This document shows positions 1 to 8,733 of a DNA stretch of 64,000 nucleotides, one piece after another. The stretch is from Pseudoduganella plicata (GTDB lineage Bacteria > Pseudomonadota > Gammaproteobacteria > Burkholderiales > Burkholderiaceae_D). Position 1 is the first letter of the stretch; the number at the start of each line of letters is the position of its first letter. The notes under the pieces are model-generated. The model had not been told where the DNA came from and made no database searches. It saw only the letters and a list, made by a program, of their open reading frames with translations. The stretch covers positions 930,001 to 994,000 of the forward strand of contig NZ_CP038026.1 in NCBI RefSeq assembly GCF_004421005.1. Reading direction: 5' to 3'. The translations under genes were made by a program, and so were the position numbers.

Positions 1-313
1 CCGAGACGCCCACCTTCGTGCCGGATGCCATCCGGTAGATGTTGCAGCGAAACCGGCTGTCCTGCAGGGTCAGCGGCCTGTCCAGGGCACGTTCGACAAT
101 CTTGTCCTCCCAATCCTCATCCACCGCGTTGAGGAAAGGTTTCATCTCGCTCAACGTGACAGGCGCGTCGCGCAGCGGTTGCCAGCCACGCGGCGTTTTG
201 ACCATTGCCTGCGCATCCTGCTCCAGGTGTACGTCCGAGAATGCCTGACCACCCTGGGCAAGCGCCGTCATTTCCCGCAGGAAGTCGATAGGGCTGGAAG
301 ACTGGTACGACAT
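1..313 (-). CDS. PilT/DotB-like secretion ATPase, N-terminal part (cut by window start)
   Basis: The first 104 codons of a minus-strand gene start at the ATG at 313 and run off the window. The residues SDVHLEQDAQ followed by VKTPRGW, and later FRCNIYRMASG, resemble the N-terminal domain of PilT/GspE-superfamily hexameric ATPases, especially DotB/TraJ and type IVb pilus retraction-type ATPases. The Walker motifs would lie outside the window. It sits next to a type IVb pilus operon that already encodes an assembly ATPase (PilQ), so a second motor for retraction or export is a reasonable inference. Its promoter would lie in the 314-552 gap, divergent from the response regulator gene. The family call rests on the N-terminal domain only. 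Confidence 0.6.
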   Translation of the reverse strand, partial: MSYQSSSPIDFLREMTALAQGGQAFSDVHLEQDAQAMVKTPRGWQPLRDAPVTLSEMKPFLNAVDEDWEDKIVERALDRPLTLQDSRFRCNIYRMASGTKVGVS

Positions 314-552
314 TGGTTTCACCTGGAAAATAAAAAAGAGTTAAGATTCGATTAAGAGCCAATTCAGCAGTACCCGGTATTCGGTGGAGGACACCGGGCG
401 GCGAATCTGGCCCCCGCTGCCCGGGTACGGTGAACTAATTCAGTAAATACAACACAATTTTACCTCGGTTAATTAAGGTATGGGCCCTTACCCAGCGGTC
501 CAGCGAGTATCACGGCGGCAAAATGCTTACATAGGAAGTTGATTACTCGAAC
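314..552. promoter_or_regulatory. Divergent intergenic region between ATPase and response regulator genes
   Basis: These 239 bases separate the leftward ATPase gene from the rightward regulator and must contain both promoters. The stretch at about 431-480 is strikingly AT-rich for this genome and includes TTAATTAA, which would suit a promoter or a regulator binding site. I could not fix -35 and -10 elements with confidence. Confidence 0.35.
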
Positions 553-1242
553 ATGAAGATCGCCTGCTACATCCGTAACTCCACCGTGTCCGACACCGTC
601 AAGGCAATACTTGCAAGGGCCAACCACGAGTCGGTCCATTTTGACAACGAAGCGACGCTGATGCGCACGATCCGGCGCAGCAGTGTCGACCTCATCCTGA
701 TCGACATGGGCGTGGAACCGCGGGACGACAACAGCATCTTATCGTGGCTGAACCTGCGCACGGGGGACAATACGCCTGTCATTATCGTGTCCCCATTACG
801 CAGCCCGGAGCTGGCGGCGCTGACGCTCAACAGCGGTGCGGACGACTTCGTCAACCGGCCGTTCGAAGCCGTCGAGTTGGTGGCGCGCATCAACGCGCTG
901 CTGCGCCGCTGCGCACCGCTGCAGGTACGCCGCTCGATATCGTTCGCCGGTTACACCCTCGACCGCGACAGCGGCCGCTGCACGTTCCGCGACCAGCCCA
1001 TCGAACTGACGCCACGCGAATTCTCCATGGCCTGGATGTTCTTCTCGTCCCCCGGCATCTATATTTCCCGCGAAACGATCGGCTCGGTCATTTGGAGCGC
1101 CGACAGCGAAGTGGCCGGCCGGACGATCGAACAGCACGTCTACAAGCTGCGCAAGAAGCTGCAGGTCGGTGAGGAAAAAGTCGTCATGATCCGCACCGCC
1201 TATTCGCAGGGCTACCGGCTGGAGCTGTGCGCCCCGGAGTGA
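553..1242 (+). CDS. OmpR/PhoB-family response regulator with atypical receiver
   Basis: This 229-residue DNA-binding response regulator has an N-terminal receiver (about 1-120) and a C-terminal winged helix (about 133-225) ending in the wing motif YSQGYRL. The phospho-acceptor Asp is present (D51 in LILIDM) and so is the switch Ser (S80). However, the acidic pair that normally follows the first beta strand is missing (KIACYI), and the conserved Lys of the KPF motif is replaced by Arg (R102 in NRPF). Phosphorylation may therefore be weak, or the protein may act unphosphorylated. No sensor kinase gene is adjacent. It lies beside the pilus operon and upstream of the T3SS, and HrpG-type hrp regulators belong to the same family, so a role in pilus or T3SS control is possible but unproven. 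Confidence 0.85.
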   Translation: MKIACYIRNSTVSDTVKAILARANHESVHFDNEATLMRTIRRSSVDLILIDMGVEPRDDNSILSWLNLRTGDNTPVIIVSPLRSPELAALTLNSGADDFVNRPFEAVELVARINALLRRCAPLQVRRSISFAGYTLDRDSGRCTFRDQPIELTPREFSMAWMFFSSPGIYISRETIGSVIWSADSEVAGRTIEQHVYKLRKKLQVGEEKVVMIRTAYSQGYRLELCAPE

Positions 1243-1250
1243 GCCGCGCG

Positions 1251-1724
1251 TCATGATCCGCCACCCTCGGACAGCGCCGCCGCGTCCAGATTCCGATACA
1301 CCTTCCACGCATACTTGACGCGCAACGCCGCATCGCGCGCGTTGTACGCCCCTACCGCCTCCCATGTAGAACCCATGCGGCGCATATTGTCCGCCAGGAT
1401 CCACGCCGCCACCTGGATGCTGGTGCACGGGTCGTACAGCTGCTGCTCCTCGATACCGTGCTTGCGCAGCAGCGGCAGCCAGCGGCTGTTAATCTGCATC
1501 AGCCCGATATCGTAGGTGCCGTTCTTGTTGGACCGGTTGATGGCGCGCGGGTTCAGTCCCGACTCCGTTTTCGCGATGGCGTACAGCAGGTGCGCGCTGA
1601 CGCCGTAGTAGGACGCGGCTTCTTCCCAGCAGGCGGTGGCTGGGGTGGAGAGCAGGGTCAGGGACATCGCGATGGCGGCCTGGCCTGCTGCTCGTTTCAC
1701 GCCGGTTATGAAGTTATCGTTCAT
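1251..1724 (-). CDS. pilT: Lytic transglycosylase of the type IVb pilus system (PilT-type)
   Basis: A 157-residue exported muramidase of the SLT fold. Such enzymes locally open peptidoglycan so that the pilus apparatus can cross it. A signal peptide of about 35 residues is followed by the catalytic segment AIAKTESGLNP, with the Glu as general acid, then YDIGLMQIN and a late VGAYN motif. The ATG at 1724 was chosen because it overlaps the TGA of pilV in an ATGA junction; an upstream extension of the frame looks non-coding. It is the last gene of the pilus operon, and the 3' end lies 9 bases from the convergent regulator gene. The name follows plasmid R64 PilT, not the twitching ATPase of the same name. 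Confidence 0.85.
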   Translation of the reverse strand: MNDNFITGVKRAAGQAAIAMSLTLLSTPATACWEEAASYYGVSAHLLYAIAKTESGLNPRAINRSNKNGTYDIGLMQINSRWLPLLRKHGIEEQQLYDPCTSIQVAAWILADNMRRMGSTWEAVGAYNARDAALRVKYAWKVYRNLDAAALSEGGGS

Positions 1725-3097
1725 TGGACATAAAGGAATTTGTCTTCTGGACCGCAGATCATGAGTCGTGCGTTGGCGTCTGGAACAATGATGCCTCGCG
1801 GGTACGTCAGTTCCAGTTTGTGGCTGTACGCAGAATATTCGTAATAGTTGCACGGGCCTCCCAGTGATACTTCCTCGGTTGACAGCGCGATGGCAGGTGC
1901 CGACATCCACAGTTCGGCCTCTACGCCTTGTGCCTTGACAGCGCGTTTAACTGTGACGTCGCCTTTGATCTCGACATCGCGTCCGAGGAACGCATCGTGC
2001 TCCACGTGTAAGTCCTGTTTCGTCGAGATGTGGCCATCCGAGTGGATCGTTCCATTCGACTTGATATCCACCAGCGCATCCAGCGTTTCCGTGGTGAGCT
2101 TTTTCGGCACGACGAAATTGCCATCCTGATCCACCGCCAGCGGCCTCCACTCACGTGCGCTGCTGAACGTAAACGCGCGACCCAGACTAGTCACCATGTG
2201 TACGTCGCCGATTTCGGGATCCGCCAGGGCCAGCAGTGCAGGATGATCGGGAACCGGCGCCTTCCATGGCCCCGGCAGAGACCATCTACCATCCGTCCCG
2301 CACGTCAACACCGCACGGGTAGCAACGTCGATCGCCAGTCCCGCTGTAGCATCGGTGCCAACCAGGCAGGAGGTTCCAGCTGTCACAACGCCCACACCAC
2401 CAAAACGCACCGGCGCTCCCATGGTGTTCAATTCCGGCTTACCATCGATCTGGATCCGATACAGGAAATCCGCCGCCTGCTGCGCCGCGCCATCGTAAAA
2501 CAGGCTGGACACCAGCTGACCGCCATCGTGATCCGGGCCACGCAAGGCGGCGTTCGCAGCCCCCGGGCACGCGACACCCCGAAACGCATCGGTCGGCATC
2601 CGCCAAGAAGCGCCGCGCGCAATGCCGGGCGCCGAAGTCGCGATATAGCCGCCGCCGCTGCCAGCCAGCATCGCCACCGATGCCAGGTCCTTGTCGCCGA
2701 TCCTGTCGCCGCCCGTGGTGACGATCAGCGCGTCGAACTGGCCGGCGTAATTGACCGGGTCGGGTCGGCGCACCAGCACGCACGTGCCCTGGCGATACGG
2801 ATTGGTTTCGGCGAAATTGTCGGGCAGGAATTTCCCGGTCTTGAGCTGCGCGAGCGTGACGGGCAAGACCGTTCCCGCCGGCGTCAGCGTGGCGACGTCG
2901 GCGGCGTTCTTGTCGAGGTAGCGGCGCGTCGCATCCACGACCTGTGCCTGATAGTACGCCGCCTGCTGGCCTTTCATGTCGTCCAGCGAACCTTCTACCA
3001 GCCTGGCGAGGCCCACCAGCAGCACCGCGCCGATGGCCAGTGCCGCCAGGACCTCGATCAGCGTCATGCCGCGCTGGTTGTCCATGGTCCGCTTCAT
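1721..3097 (-). CDS. pilV: PilV-like minor pilin / pilus tip adhesin
   Basis: A 458-residue prepilin-like protein. A short leader ends in QRG, followed by MTLIEVLAALAIG, a class III prepilin signal with Glu at +5 and a hydrophobic helix. The long remainder resembles R64 PilV, where the constant part builds into the thin pilus and the C-terminal segment binds recipient surfaces. In R64 the C-terminus is switched by a shufflon; here I see no alternative C-terminal cassettes or recombinase next to it, so the tip appears fixed. Several Cys residues in the last third could form disulfides. The ATG at 3097 overlaps the TGA of the preceding gene. Family assignment is good; ligand unknown. Confidence 0.8.
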   Translation of the reverse strand: MKRTMDNQRGMTLIEVLAALAIGAVLLVGLARLVEGSLDDMKGQQAAYYQAQVVDATRRYLDKNAADVATLTPAGTVLPVTLAQLKTGKFLPDNFAETNPYRQGTCVLVRRPDPVNYAGQFDALIVTTGGDRIGDKDLASVAMLAGSGGGYIATSAPGIARGASWRMPTDAFRGVACPGAANAALRGPDHDGGQLVSSLFYDGAAQQAADFLYRIQIDGKPELNTMGAPVRFGGVGVVTAGTSCLVGTDATAGLAIDVATRAVLTCGTDGRWSLPGPWKAPVPDHPALLALADPEIGDVHMVTSLGRAFTFSSAREWRPLAVDQDGNFVVPKKLTTETLDALVDIKSNGTIHSDGHISTKQDLHVEHDAFLGRDVEIKGDVTVKRAVKAQGVEAELWMSAPAIALSTEEVSLGGPCNYYEYSAYSHKLELTYPRGIIVPDANARLMICGPEDKFLYVQ

Positions 3098-3579
3098 TGG
3101 ACCCCCGCCAGCCAGACCGGCGCGCCATCGGCCAGCTTGCGATGCGCCAGCAATGGGGCCAGCGGAATGTCCGTGTCGCCATGTGCCGGCGAATAAAGAG
3201 TGGCGGTCGCCCGGTGATACGTGCCGGCGAGCAGCGAGTTTTGCGCCTGCCGGGCCAGCGCGGTCGCCACGTCCGCCGACGGCGTTCCGTAGATGTAGAT
3301 CGTGCCGTCGGCGGCGCGGTAATTGTTCCAGCGATCCGCCGGCAATGTGGACCAGTCGCGCAGCGCGCCTTCGTTGCGCAAGGTAGCAAGATCGACGCTC
3401 GTGTCGACCTGCCCCGCATGCGCGCTGAAGTAGCGCACGACGGCGGCGCGGTAGACCGCCATGCTCTCGGCCATCGCCGCCTCGCTGCCACGCTGTTCCG
3501 CCAGCGCGACCGGCTGCGTGAAATGGGCAAAGGCGCCGATCAGCGAGACGACCACCGTCGATAACGCGATACTCCACAT
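3094..3579 (-). CDS. pilM: PilM-like type IVb pilus accessory protein
   Basis: A 161-residue protein with one N-terminal membrane segment (about residues 3-18) and a soluble remainder predicted to lie in the periplasm. Length, topology and position in the pilus cluster fit the small PilM protein of R64-type thin pilus operons, whose precise role is not established. It is not the actin-like PilM of type IVa pili. An AGGAA Shine-Dalgarno sequence stands about 8 bases before the ATG. The gene lies between the major pilin gene and pilV, overlapping pilV by four bases, so it is translated with the adhesin. The assignment rests more on context and size than on strong motifs. Confidence 0.6.
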   Translation of the reverse strand: MWSIALSTVVVSLIGAFAHFTQPVALAEQRGSEAAMAESMAVYRAAVVRYFSAHAGQVDTSVDLATLRNEGALRDWSTLPADRWNNYRAADGTIYIYGTPSADVATALARQAQNSLLAGTYHRATATLYSPAHGDTDIPLAPLLAHRKLADGAPVWLAGVQ

Positions 3580-3610
3580 GCTTCATTCCTTTCCGGTTAC
3601 GGTCGGTACG

Positions 3611-4183
3611 TCAGGACGCGGAAAACGCGACGGTGTTGCCTGCAACGGTAGTCACGCTGCACAGCGTGGTGGCATTTGCCACCGTTGCCGGAAACGTCGT
3701 CAGCGAATTTTGTCCCTGCACGATCGCCGTCCAACCACTCGCGCCGCTGATCAGGTTGATGCAGACATCCTGCGGTATTGCGTTATAGGTGATCGTGAAG
3801 CCAGTCGCGGTTCCCGCGACAGTGACTGCGCCTCCCCAACTGTTGCTCAGCGTGCCGGCAGCGGTGCCGCGGGCGAGCGTCGCCGGCACGGCATTGGCCA
3901 GAATCAGGCTGGGAATCAAACTAGCCACCGGATACGACTGCCCCATATACAGCTTGCGCACCGCCGTGCGCAGTGCCACCACCTCTTCGCTTAGCTGGTT
4001 AGACTTGGCGCTGCCGAACGCCCCATTGAGCAGCGACACGGCGCCCAGGACGACAACGGCTGCAATGCCCAGATAAGCAATCGCCTCCAGCAGCGAAGCG
4101 CCGCGCTGCCGCTGTGCGCCGACTGGCCGCTTGACCTGATCGATGGCGCCGGCGGATTTACGTTGTTGGTGCATGCTGTTCAT
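3611..4183 (-). CDS. pilS: Type IVb major prepilin PilS
   Basis: A 190-residue prepilin. A leader of about 29 residues ends in RQRG, and the mature protein begins ASLLEAIAYLGIAA, giving the Gly/Ala cleavage site, Glu at +5 and hydrophobic polymerisation helix of type IVb pilins. Two Cys residues in the C-terminal half (in QDVCINL and TTLCSV) probably form the D-region disulfide. The start at 4183 is preceded by CCGGAG at a suitable distance; an ATG at 4174 is a close alternative, and the frame extends further upstream without a ribosome site. Processing requires a prepilin peptidase, which is not encoded in this window. This is the likely main shaft subunit of the pilus. Confidence 0.85.
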   Translation of the reverse strand: MNSMHQQRKSAGAIDQVKRPVGAQRQRGASLLEAIAYLGIAAVVVLGAVSLLNGAFGSAKSNQLSEEVVALRTAVRKLYMGQSYPVASLIPSLILANAVPATLARGTAAGTLSNSWGGAVTVAGTATGFTITYNAIPQDVCINLISGASGWTAIVQGQNSLTTFPATVANATTLCSVTTVAGNTVAFSAS

Positions 4184-4258
4184 GATCTGACTCCGGATTT
4201 CATGGGTTGGGTTGATAACTGCCAAAGGGTCCTGCAAAATTGGTCCTGCAAAAAATCG

Positions 4259-5335
4259 TTACCGCACCGCGCGCGCCATGGCCGCGATTTCCTGCTGGAT
4301 GCCGAAGAAGCCCGTGACGAGCCACGCGATGACCAGCGCCAGGGTGACGATGGCAAAGCCGTTCAGCACCTTCATGCGCAGGGTGATCGTCTCGACGCCC
4401 TCCTCCATCCATTCGGCCGCCAGCAGCTTCAACGCTTCGGAAAAGCCCTTGTATTCGGCGTAGACGCACAGGTCGTCGATCACCTCGCGCGACGGGAACA
4501 CGTACCCGGCATTCCTCAGCGCCTCGCCGCAATTGAGGCCGGAGCGCACGCCCAGCAGCGCGCCGTCGAGCCGCTCGCGCAGCCACGGCTGCGCCATGCC
4601 GGATAGCCGCAGCAGCGACTTCTCCACCGTCACGCCGGCAGACTGCAGGGCGGAAAACGCCATCAGGAAGCCGCTGCCGACAACCAGCCGGTAGATCGAA
4701 TACGGCGCAAAGCGGTCGGCAAACACGCGCGCGTCGCCGCGCCACAGCGGCATCGACACGAACAGCCCGGCGAGCAGCGCCAGCATCAGTACAACGCTGG
4801 GCAGCATCCAGTTCTGCACCCACAGCGACATCAGGTACAGCGAACGCGCCGTGCCATGCCACAGGTTGGGGTCCATCATCTGCGTGAACTGCGGGATGAC
4901 GCGGGTGCCGAACATCCAGACATAGCCTGCCGTCAGCGCCAGCACGGCCAGCGGATACGCGACGCCGCCGACGATGACGCCCTTGATCTTGCGCCCCGCC
5001 TGCACCACGTCGACGACGGCCAGCAGGGTCGACTCGAGACGGCCGGACTGCTCGCCGGCCATGATGATCATCTGTTCCGTGCGCGGCACCCACCACGCCA
5101 GGCCGTCCGACAGCAGGTGGCCGTTCTGCACCATGCGGCGGCAGTCGTCCAGCACCAGCGCCAGCGGATCGTTCGGCTTGCGCTCGTTATCCGAAGCGCG
5201 CTTGCGCAGGTCTTCCAGGATCTTCAGCAGCGGCAGGCCGCTGGCCAGCATCTTGGCGATCTTGCGGTACAGGCGCAGGCGCACCGTGTCGGAAAACTGC
5301 GTGCGGGCCCACCAGCGGTTGACGTCAACGCGCAT
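4259..5335 (-). CDS. pilR: Type IVb pilus inner-membrane platform protein PilR (GspF family)
   Basis: A 358-residue polytopic membrane protein of the GspF/PilC/PilR family, which couples the cytoplasmic ATPase to pilin polymerisation. Two related cytoplasmic helical domains (about 15-130 and 220-330) are separated by membrane helices at about 145-165 and 190-210, with a final helix near 330-350. The phrase MAGEQSGRLESTL is a typical GspF-family signature. It overlaps the end of pilQ by 11 bases and precedes pilS. Length is normal for the family. A degenerate Gly-rich end (FFGIQQEIAAMARAVR) faces the cytoplasm. Confidence 0.9.
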   Translation of the reverse strand: MRVDVNRWWARTQFSDTVRLRLYRKIAKMLASGLPLLKILEDLRKRASDNERKPNDPLALVLDDCRRMVQNGHLLSDGLAWWVPRTEQMIIMAGEQSGRLESTLLAVVDVVQAGRKIKGVIVGGVAYPLAVLALTAGYVWMFGTRVIPQFTQMMDPNLWHGTARSLYLMSLWVQNWMLPSVVLMLALLAGLFVSMPLWRGDARVFADRFAPYSIYRLVVGSGFLMAFSALQSAGVTVEKSLLRLSGMAQPWLRERLDGALLGVRSGLNCGEALRNAGYVFPSREVIDDLCVYAEYKGFSEALKLLAAEWMEEGVETITLRMKVLNGFAIVTLALVIAWLVTGFFGIQQEIAAMARAVR

Positions 5336-6971
5336 CGCGCCCCCCCGTCACTTCGCCCACCACCTGCAGCCGCCGCGTGGGCTGCCCAACGCTGAGCGTC
5401 AGGTGGCCGATGACCTTCTCCGCCATGCGCGGATCGATCAGCCCCGCCGCCACTTTGTCGATGGCGTGATCGACGATCGTGCGGCCCTGCAGTTCCTGCA
5501 GCCAGTACGCCAGCGCCGCGCTTTTCTCGCCCAGGCGGATATAGCGGAAGAACTGGTCGTCCGGCACGATCATCTCGGCGATGACGGTGCGGCCGATCGT
5601 GCCGTGGCCGCCGCAGTGCGGGCAGCCGGGACCCGTCAGGAACACCTGGCGCAGGTCCGGTATCACCTGGCGCACCCGCTCCAGCAGCGCCGGCGCCAGC
5701 GCGCCCGGCACGGCCGTCAGAGGCACCTTGCATTCGGGGCACAGCGCCTTGACGAGGCGCTGGCTGATCAGGCCCGTGATGACGGTATGGTCGGCCACCA
5801 GGCTGGTTGGCAGCCCCAGGTCCAGCAGCCGGTCGACGATGCCCATCGCGCTGTTCGCATGCACCGTCGTCCAGACCTGGTGGCCCGTCATCGCCGCGCG
5901 TAGCGCGTTCTGGGCCGAGGCGCGGTCGCGCACCTCGCCGATCATGATCGTGTCCGGATCCAGCCGCATGGCGTTCGAGATGGCCGCCGCGAACAGGCGC
6001 GCCCGTTCCTCTTCCGAGCCGGCGTTCGTGACGGACGTCTGCACGGCGCCGTCGATCGGATATTCCACCGGGTCTTCCACCGTCAGCACGTGCAGCCGGC
6101 CGCAGGCTTCCAGCAGCTCCCCGGACAGTACGCGCTGCAACGTCGTCGACTTGCCCGAACCCGTCGGGCCGCTGATGATGTTCAGGCCGATCGGCTGTTC
6201 CTTGAGCTGCTGCAGCACGGCCACGTGGGCGGGGCTGAAGCCGAGCGGATGCAGGTCGACGTTGTCGCCGGCATCGTTGTACAGCAGGCGCAGCACCATC
6301 AGCGTGCCTTCGCTGGTCGGCACGGTGGCGATGCGCACGCCGTACAGGCCGGGTGGCAGCTTGTCCCTGTCGGCGATGCTGGCATCCTGCCGCTCCGACG
6401 GCTTATACGAGCTGTCGGAAACGGACGTCATGGCGCCGTACAGCGTCGCCAGCAGGCGCTCGCCGTATTCGCGGGTCTGGCCGCCCATCGGCACCAGGTC
6501 GTTGTGGACGCGGAAGTGGATCTCCGTGCTGGCCTTGCGCACGCGGATATGGATGTCCGACGCGCGCGCCTGGCAGGCGCGGCTCAGGAGGTCCTTGGCC
6601 GTCACCTGCATCATCGAGTGTTCCTGGTGCCGGTCCAGCTGCACGCCGGGCGTGCTGTGATTGAGCCGGCGGATCGTTTCGATGCGCACGTAGACCACGC
6701 TGAACGGGCAGCCCATCCGCTGCAAGCGTGCCTGGTACGACAGCACGTGCGGGTTCAGGTGCTGGCCGTCGGCCACCAGCAGGCGGCCGTCCTCCAGCAG
6801 GCAAAGCAGCTTGCGTTCCTCCGCACTGGCTTCGAAAGAGCCGGCATGGCTGCGCACCTGGGCGTGTCCGAAATCCGTCATGTCGCCTCCCGTTTCCGCC
6901 GGCAGGCCGGCAATGCTGGCGCGCGAAGGCGACAGCACGGCAGCGGCCTGCCTGGCCAGCTGCAAAGTCAT
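5325..6971 (-). CDS. pilQ: Type IVb pilus assembly ATPase PilQ (GspE family)
   Basis: A 548-residue hexameric secretion ATPase that powers pilus extension from the cytoplasmic face. Walker A is at 268-275 (GPTGSGKS), Asp box and Walker B at about 338-349 (DPDTIMIGEVRD), and a His box around 368-374 (TTVHANS). Two CxxC pairs (C411/C414 and C450/C453) would bind zinc, as in GspE and PilB proteins. The name follows R64; it is unrelated to the secretin called PilQ in type IVa systems. The ATG overlaps the pilP stop codon by four bases and the end overlaps pilR, so the genes are translationally coupled. Confidence 0.92.
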   Translation of the reverse strand: MTLQLARQAAAVLSPSRASIAGLPAETGGDMTDFGHAQVRSHAGSFEASAEERKLLCLLEDGRLLVADGQHLNPHVLSYQARLQRMGCPFSVVYVRIETIRRLNHSTPGVQLDRHQEHSMMQVTAKDLLSRACQARASDIHIRVRKASTEIHFRVHNDLVPMGGQTREYGERLLATLYGAMTSVSDSSYKPSERQDASIADRDKLPPGLYGVRIATVPTSEGTLMVLRLLYNDAGDNVDLHPLGFSPAHVAVLQQLKEQPIGLNIISGPTGSGKSTTLQRVLSGELLEACGRLHVLTVEDPVEYPIDGAVQTSVTNAGSEEERARLFAAAISNAMRLDPDTIMIGEVRDRASAQNALRAAMTGHQVWTTVHANSAMGIVDRLLDLGLPTSLVADHTVITGLISQRLVKALCPECKVPLTAVPGALAPALLERVRQVIPDLRQVFLTGPGCPHCGGHGTIGRTVIAEMIVPDDQFFRYIRLGEKSAALAYWLQELQGRTIVDHAIDKVAAGLIDPRMAEKVIGHLTLSVGQPTRRLQVVGEVTGGRDAR

Positions 6972-7477
6972 CGCACTACTCCGCGGCTGGCGGGCATCGG
7001 CAGCGCCAGGCCCGGGCTCGGATAGTTCGGATTGAATTCCGTGCTGTTCTGCGTGAAGCCAGCCAGGCGCACGCGCTTCTTGCCGGGCGCCTGGGCCAGC
7101 ACGGCGTTCGGCTCCACGGCCACGATGCGCATGCCGTTCGGGAGCACCGTGCCGGCCTGCACGTCGATCTGGCTGCCATCGGACATCTCCAGCGTGGCGT
7201 ACAGCGTCTTGCCCAGGCCCTCGATGGCGCGCACCACCGGCTGGCCGACGACGGGCGGCTGGCTGATCGCCACGCCCATCGCCTGCTTGGCCGCGATCTC
7301 GTTCTGCTTCGCGATGATGGAAGACTGCACTTCCAGCTGCTTCTCGCGCGCCTTCAGCAGCAGCGTTTCAGCCTCGATCCGGGTCAGGCTGGCGGCCGTC
7401 GTCTGCGCCAGTGCCGCACCGGCAGTCACGGCTAGCAGGCCGGCCAGCGCCATCTTGATGGGGCTATCATTTCGCAT
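6968..7477 (-). CDS. pilP: Type IVb pilus biogenesis protein PilP
   Basis: A 169-residue exported protein: signal peptide of about 24 residues ending ALA, a coiled-coil-prone helix (about 30-65) rich in Glu, Lys and Ala, then a small beta domain with the phrase GSQIDVQAGTVLPNGMRI. This layout matches R64-type PilP, a periplasmic component thought to link inner-membrane and secretin parts. Unlike type IVa PilP it is not an obvious lipoprotein. It overlaps both pilO (11 bases) and pilQ (4 bases). Confidence 0.8.
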   Translation of the reverse strand: MRNDSPIKMALAGLLAVTAGAALAQTTAASLTRIEAETLLLKAREKQLEVQSSIIAKQNEIAAKQAMGVAISQPPVVGQPVVRAIEGLGKTLYATLEMSDGSQIDVQAGTVLPNGMRIVAVEPNAVLAQAPGKKRVRLAGFTQNSTEFNPNYPSPGLALPMPASRGVVR

Positions 7478-8729
7478 AAATCACTCCTTCGATTATCCAG
7501 CTCATGCCCTTGTACGTCGCCTTCTCGACCCGCACGCCGGGCTGGTCCAGCAACGCGCCGATCTGCTGCGGCTCGATACCGCCCGCGTCCAGCGCAAAAT
7601 TGAATGTTTGCCAGGGCTCGGCCGCGGCGACCTGGCCGGGCACCGGTGGGGGCGGCTTCTTGCGCACCACCTTGAACGCGATACCAACACCCTGCAGGCG
7701 CGACATCACGGCATCCACCACATCCTGTTCCGCCAGCAGCGCTTCCGCCTCGTGCGGCCTTGCCGGCTTGCGCGGCGTGACTAGCGTGGCGCGGTCGCCC
7801 CCCGCGTCCACCTGGGCCGCCGGTACCATCGCGCGCAGCATGGCGATGGTCGATGCGCGGCGCGACCAGGCATAGCGCAGCTGCTCGCGCTCGCACACGT
7901 ATTCGTCCAGCAGCCATCCGCCCGGCGTCAGTTCGACCAGATTGTCGGTACAGGCGCGCAACGCGGCGGCCGGTGCCGGCAGGGTCGCCCACGGCTTGGC
8001 CTGGACGGCCTGCTGCTGGATCAGGCGGCGCTGCGCCGCGAACATCTCTTCCTGGCGCAGCGCTTCCTGGCGCGCGTGCCACGCCTGCCAGTACAGGCCA
8101 GCGCCGCCCACGGCGGCAATGGCCGCGCCGGCGGCGATCAGCTTCCACGGCGCCGTGCGTGCGTTGATCTGGCGCAGCCGCCACCACGAGTGCAGCCTGA
8201 CGCTGCCATCCTTGCGACGCGGCAGCAGGCTGTCCAGATCGCGCGCGTTGAAGTTGTGGAAGCCCTGGTTCTCCAGTTCGGCGTCGCCGATCACGACGTT
8301 CCAGCCGCCCAGCGCGTAATCCGTGTGCAGGCGGTCCAGCACTTCTTCCCGGCTGCCGACGAAGTCGCCGTTGGGCAGGAAGTTCGCGTCGCGCACGGCG
8401 AAGTAGGCCCACTTGCCGTCCGCCAGCCGCAGCGCGCCCAGCCAGTTGTGCACGGGCTGTTGCAGGCCGTCGTACCAGGCGCCTTCCAGCGCCAGCGTCT
8501 TCGACACGGCCGCAGCCAGCGAATACAGCGCACGGCTGGCGCCGTCGCTGCTTTGCGCGAAGCCCGCCTGCGCCGTGGTCTGGTCGCGCCGCACGACGAC
8601 GAGGTCGGACGCGATCTTCTTGCCCAGATCGGCCGCTTCGCGCTGCAGTTCGCGCGGCCGCGACAGCGACTGCCAGAACAGGCCGCAGACGAAGCGATGC
8701 TTGCCGATCTGGGTGATATGGATGGCCAT
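7467..8729 (-). CDS. pilO: Type IVb pilus protein PilO2
   Basis: A protein of about 420 residues with a cytoplasmic N-terminal domain (about 1-185), one membrane helix at about 195-215 (IAAGAAIAAVGGAGLYW) and a periplasmic C-terminal region, the architecture of PilO2 proteins in R64-like clusters. The ATG at 8729, four bases after the pilN stop and preceded by GAGG, is preferred; a GTG at 8741 that overlaps pilN is the alternative. It probably forms the inner-membrane bridge with PilP. A Pro-rich linker (KKPPPPVPG) lies near residue 360. The role is inferred from family position. Confidence 0.8.
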   Translation of the reverse strand: MAIHITQIGKHRFVCGLFWQSLSRPRELQREAADLGKKIASDLVVVRRDQTTAQAGFAQSSDGASRALYSLAAAVSKTLALEGAWYDGLQQPVHNWLGALRLADGKWAYFAVRDANFLPNGDFVGSREEVLDRLHTDYALGGWNVVIGDAELENQGFHNFNARDLDSLLPRRKDGSVRLHSWWRLRQINARTAPWKLIAAGAAIAAVGGAGLYWQAWHARQEALRQEEMFAAQRRLIQQQAVQAKPWATLPAPAAALRACTDNLVELTPGGWLLDEYVCEREQLRYAWSRRASTIAMLRAMVPAAQVDAGGDRATLVTPRKPARPHEAEALLAEQDVVDAVMSRLQGVGIAFKVVRKKPPPPVPGQVAAAEPWQTFNFALDAGGIEPQQIGALLDQPGVRVEKATYKGMSWIIEGVIYAK

Positions 8730-8733
8730 GGCC

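Noticed and set aside
1721..3097. Shufflon-type invertible segments at the pilV 3' end
   Set aside because: No inverted repeats, alternative C-termini or recombinase gene were seen near the end of pilV.
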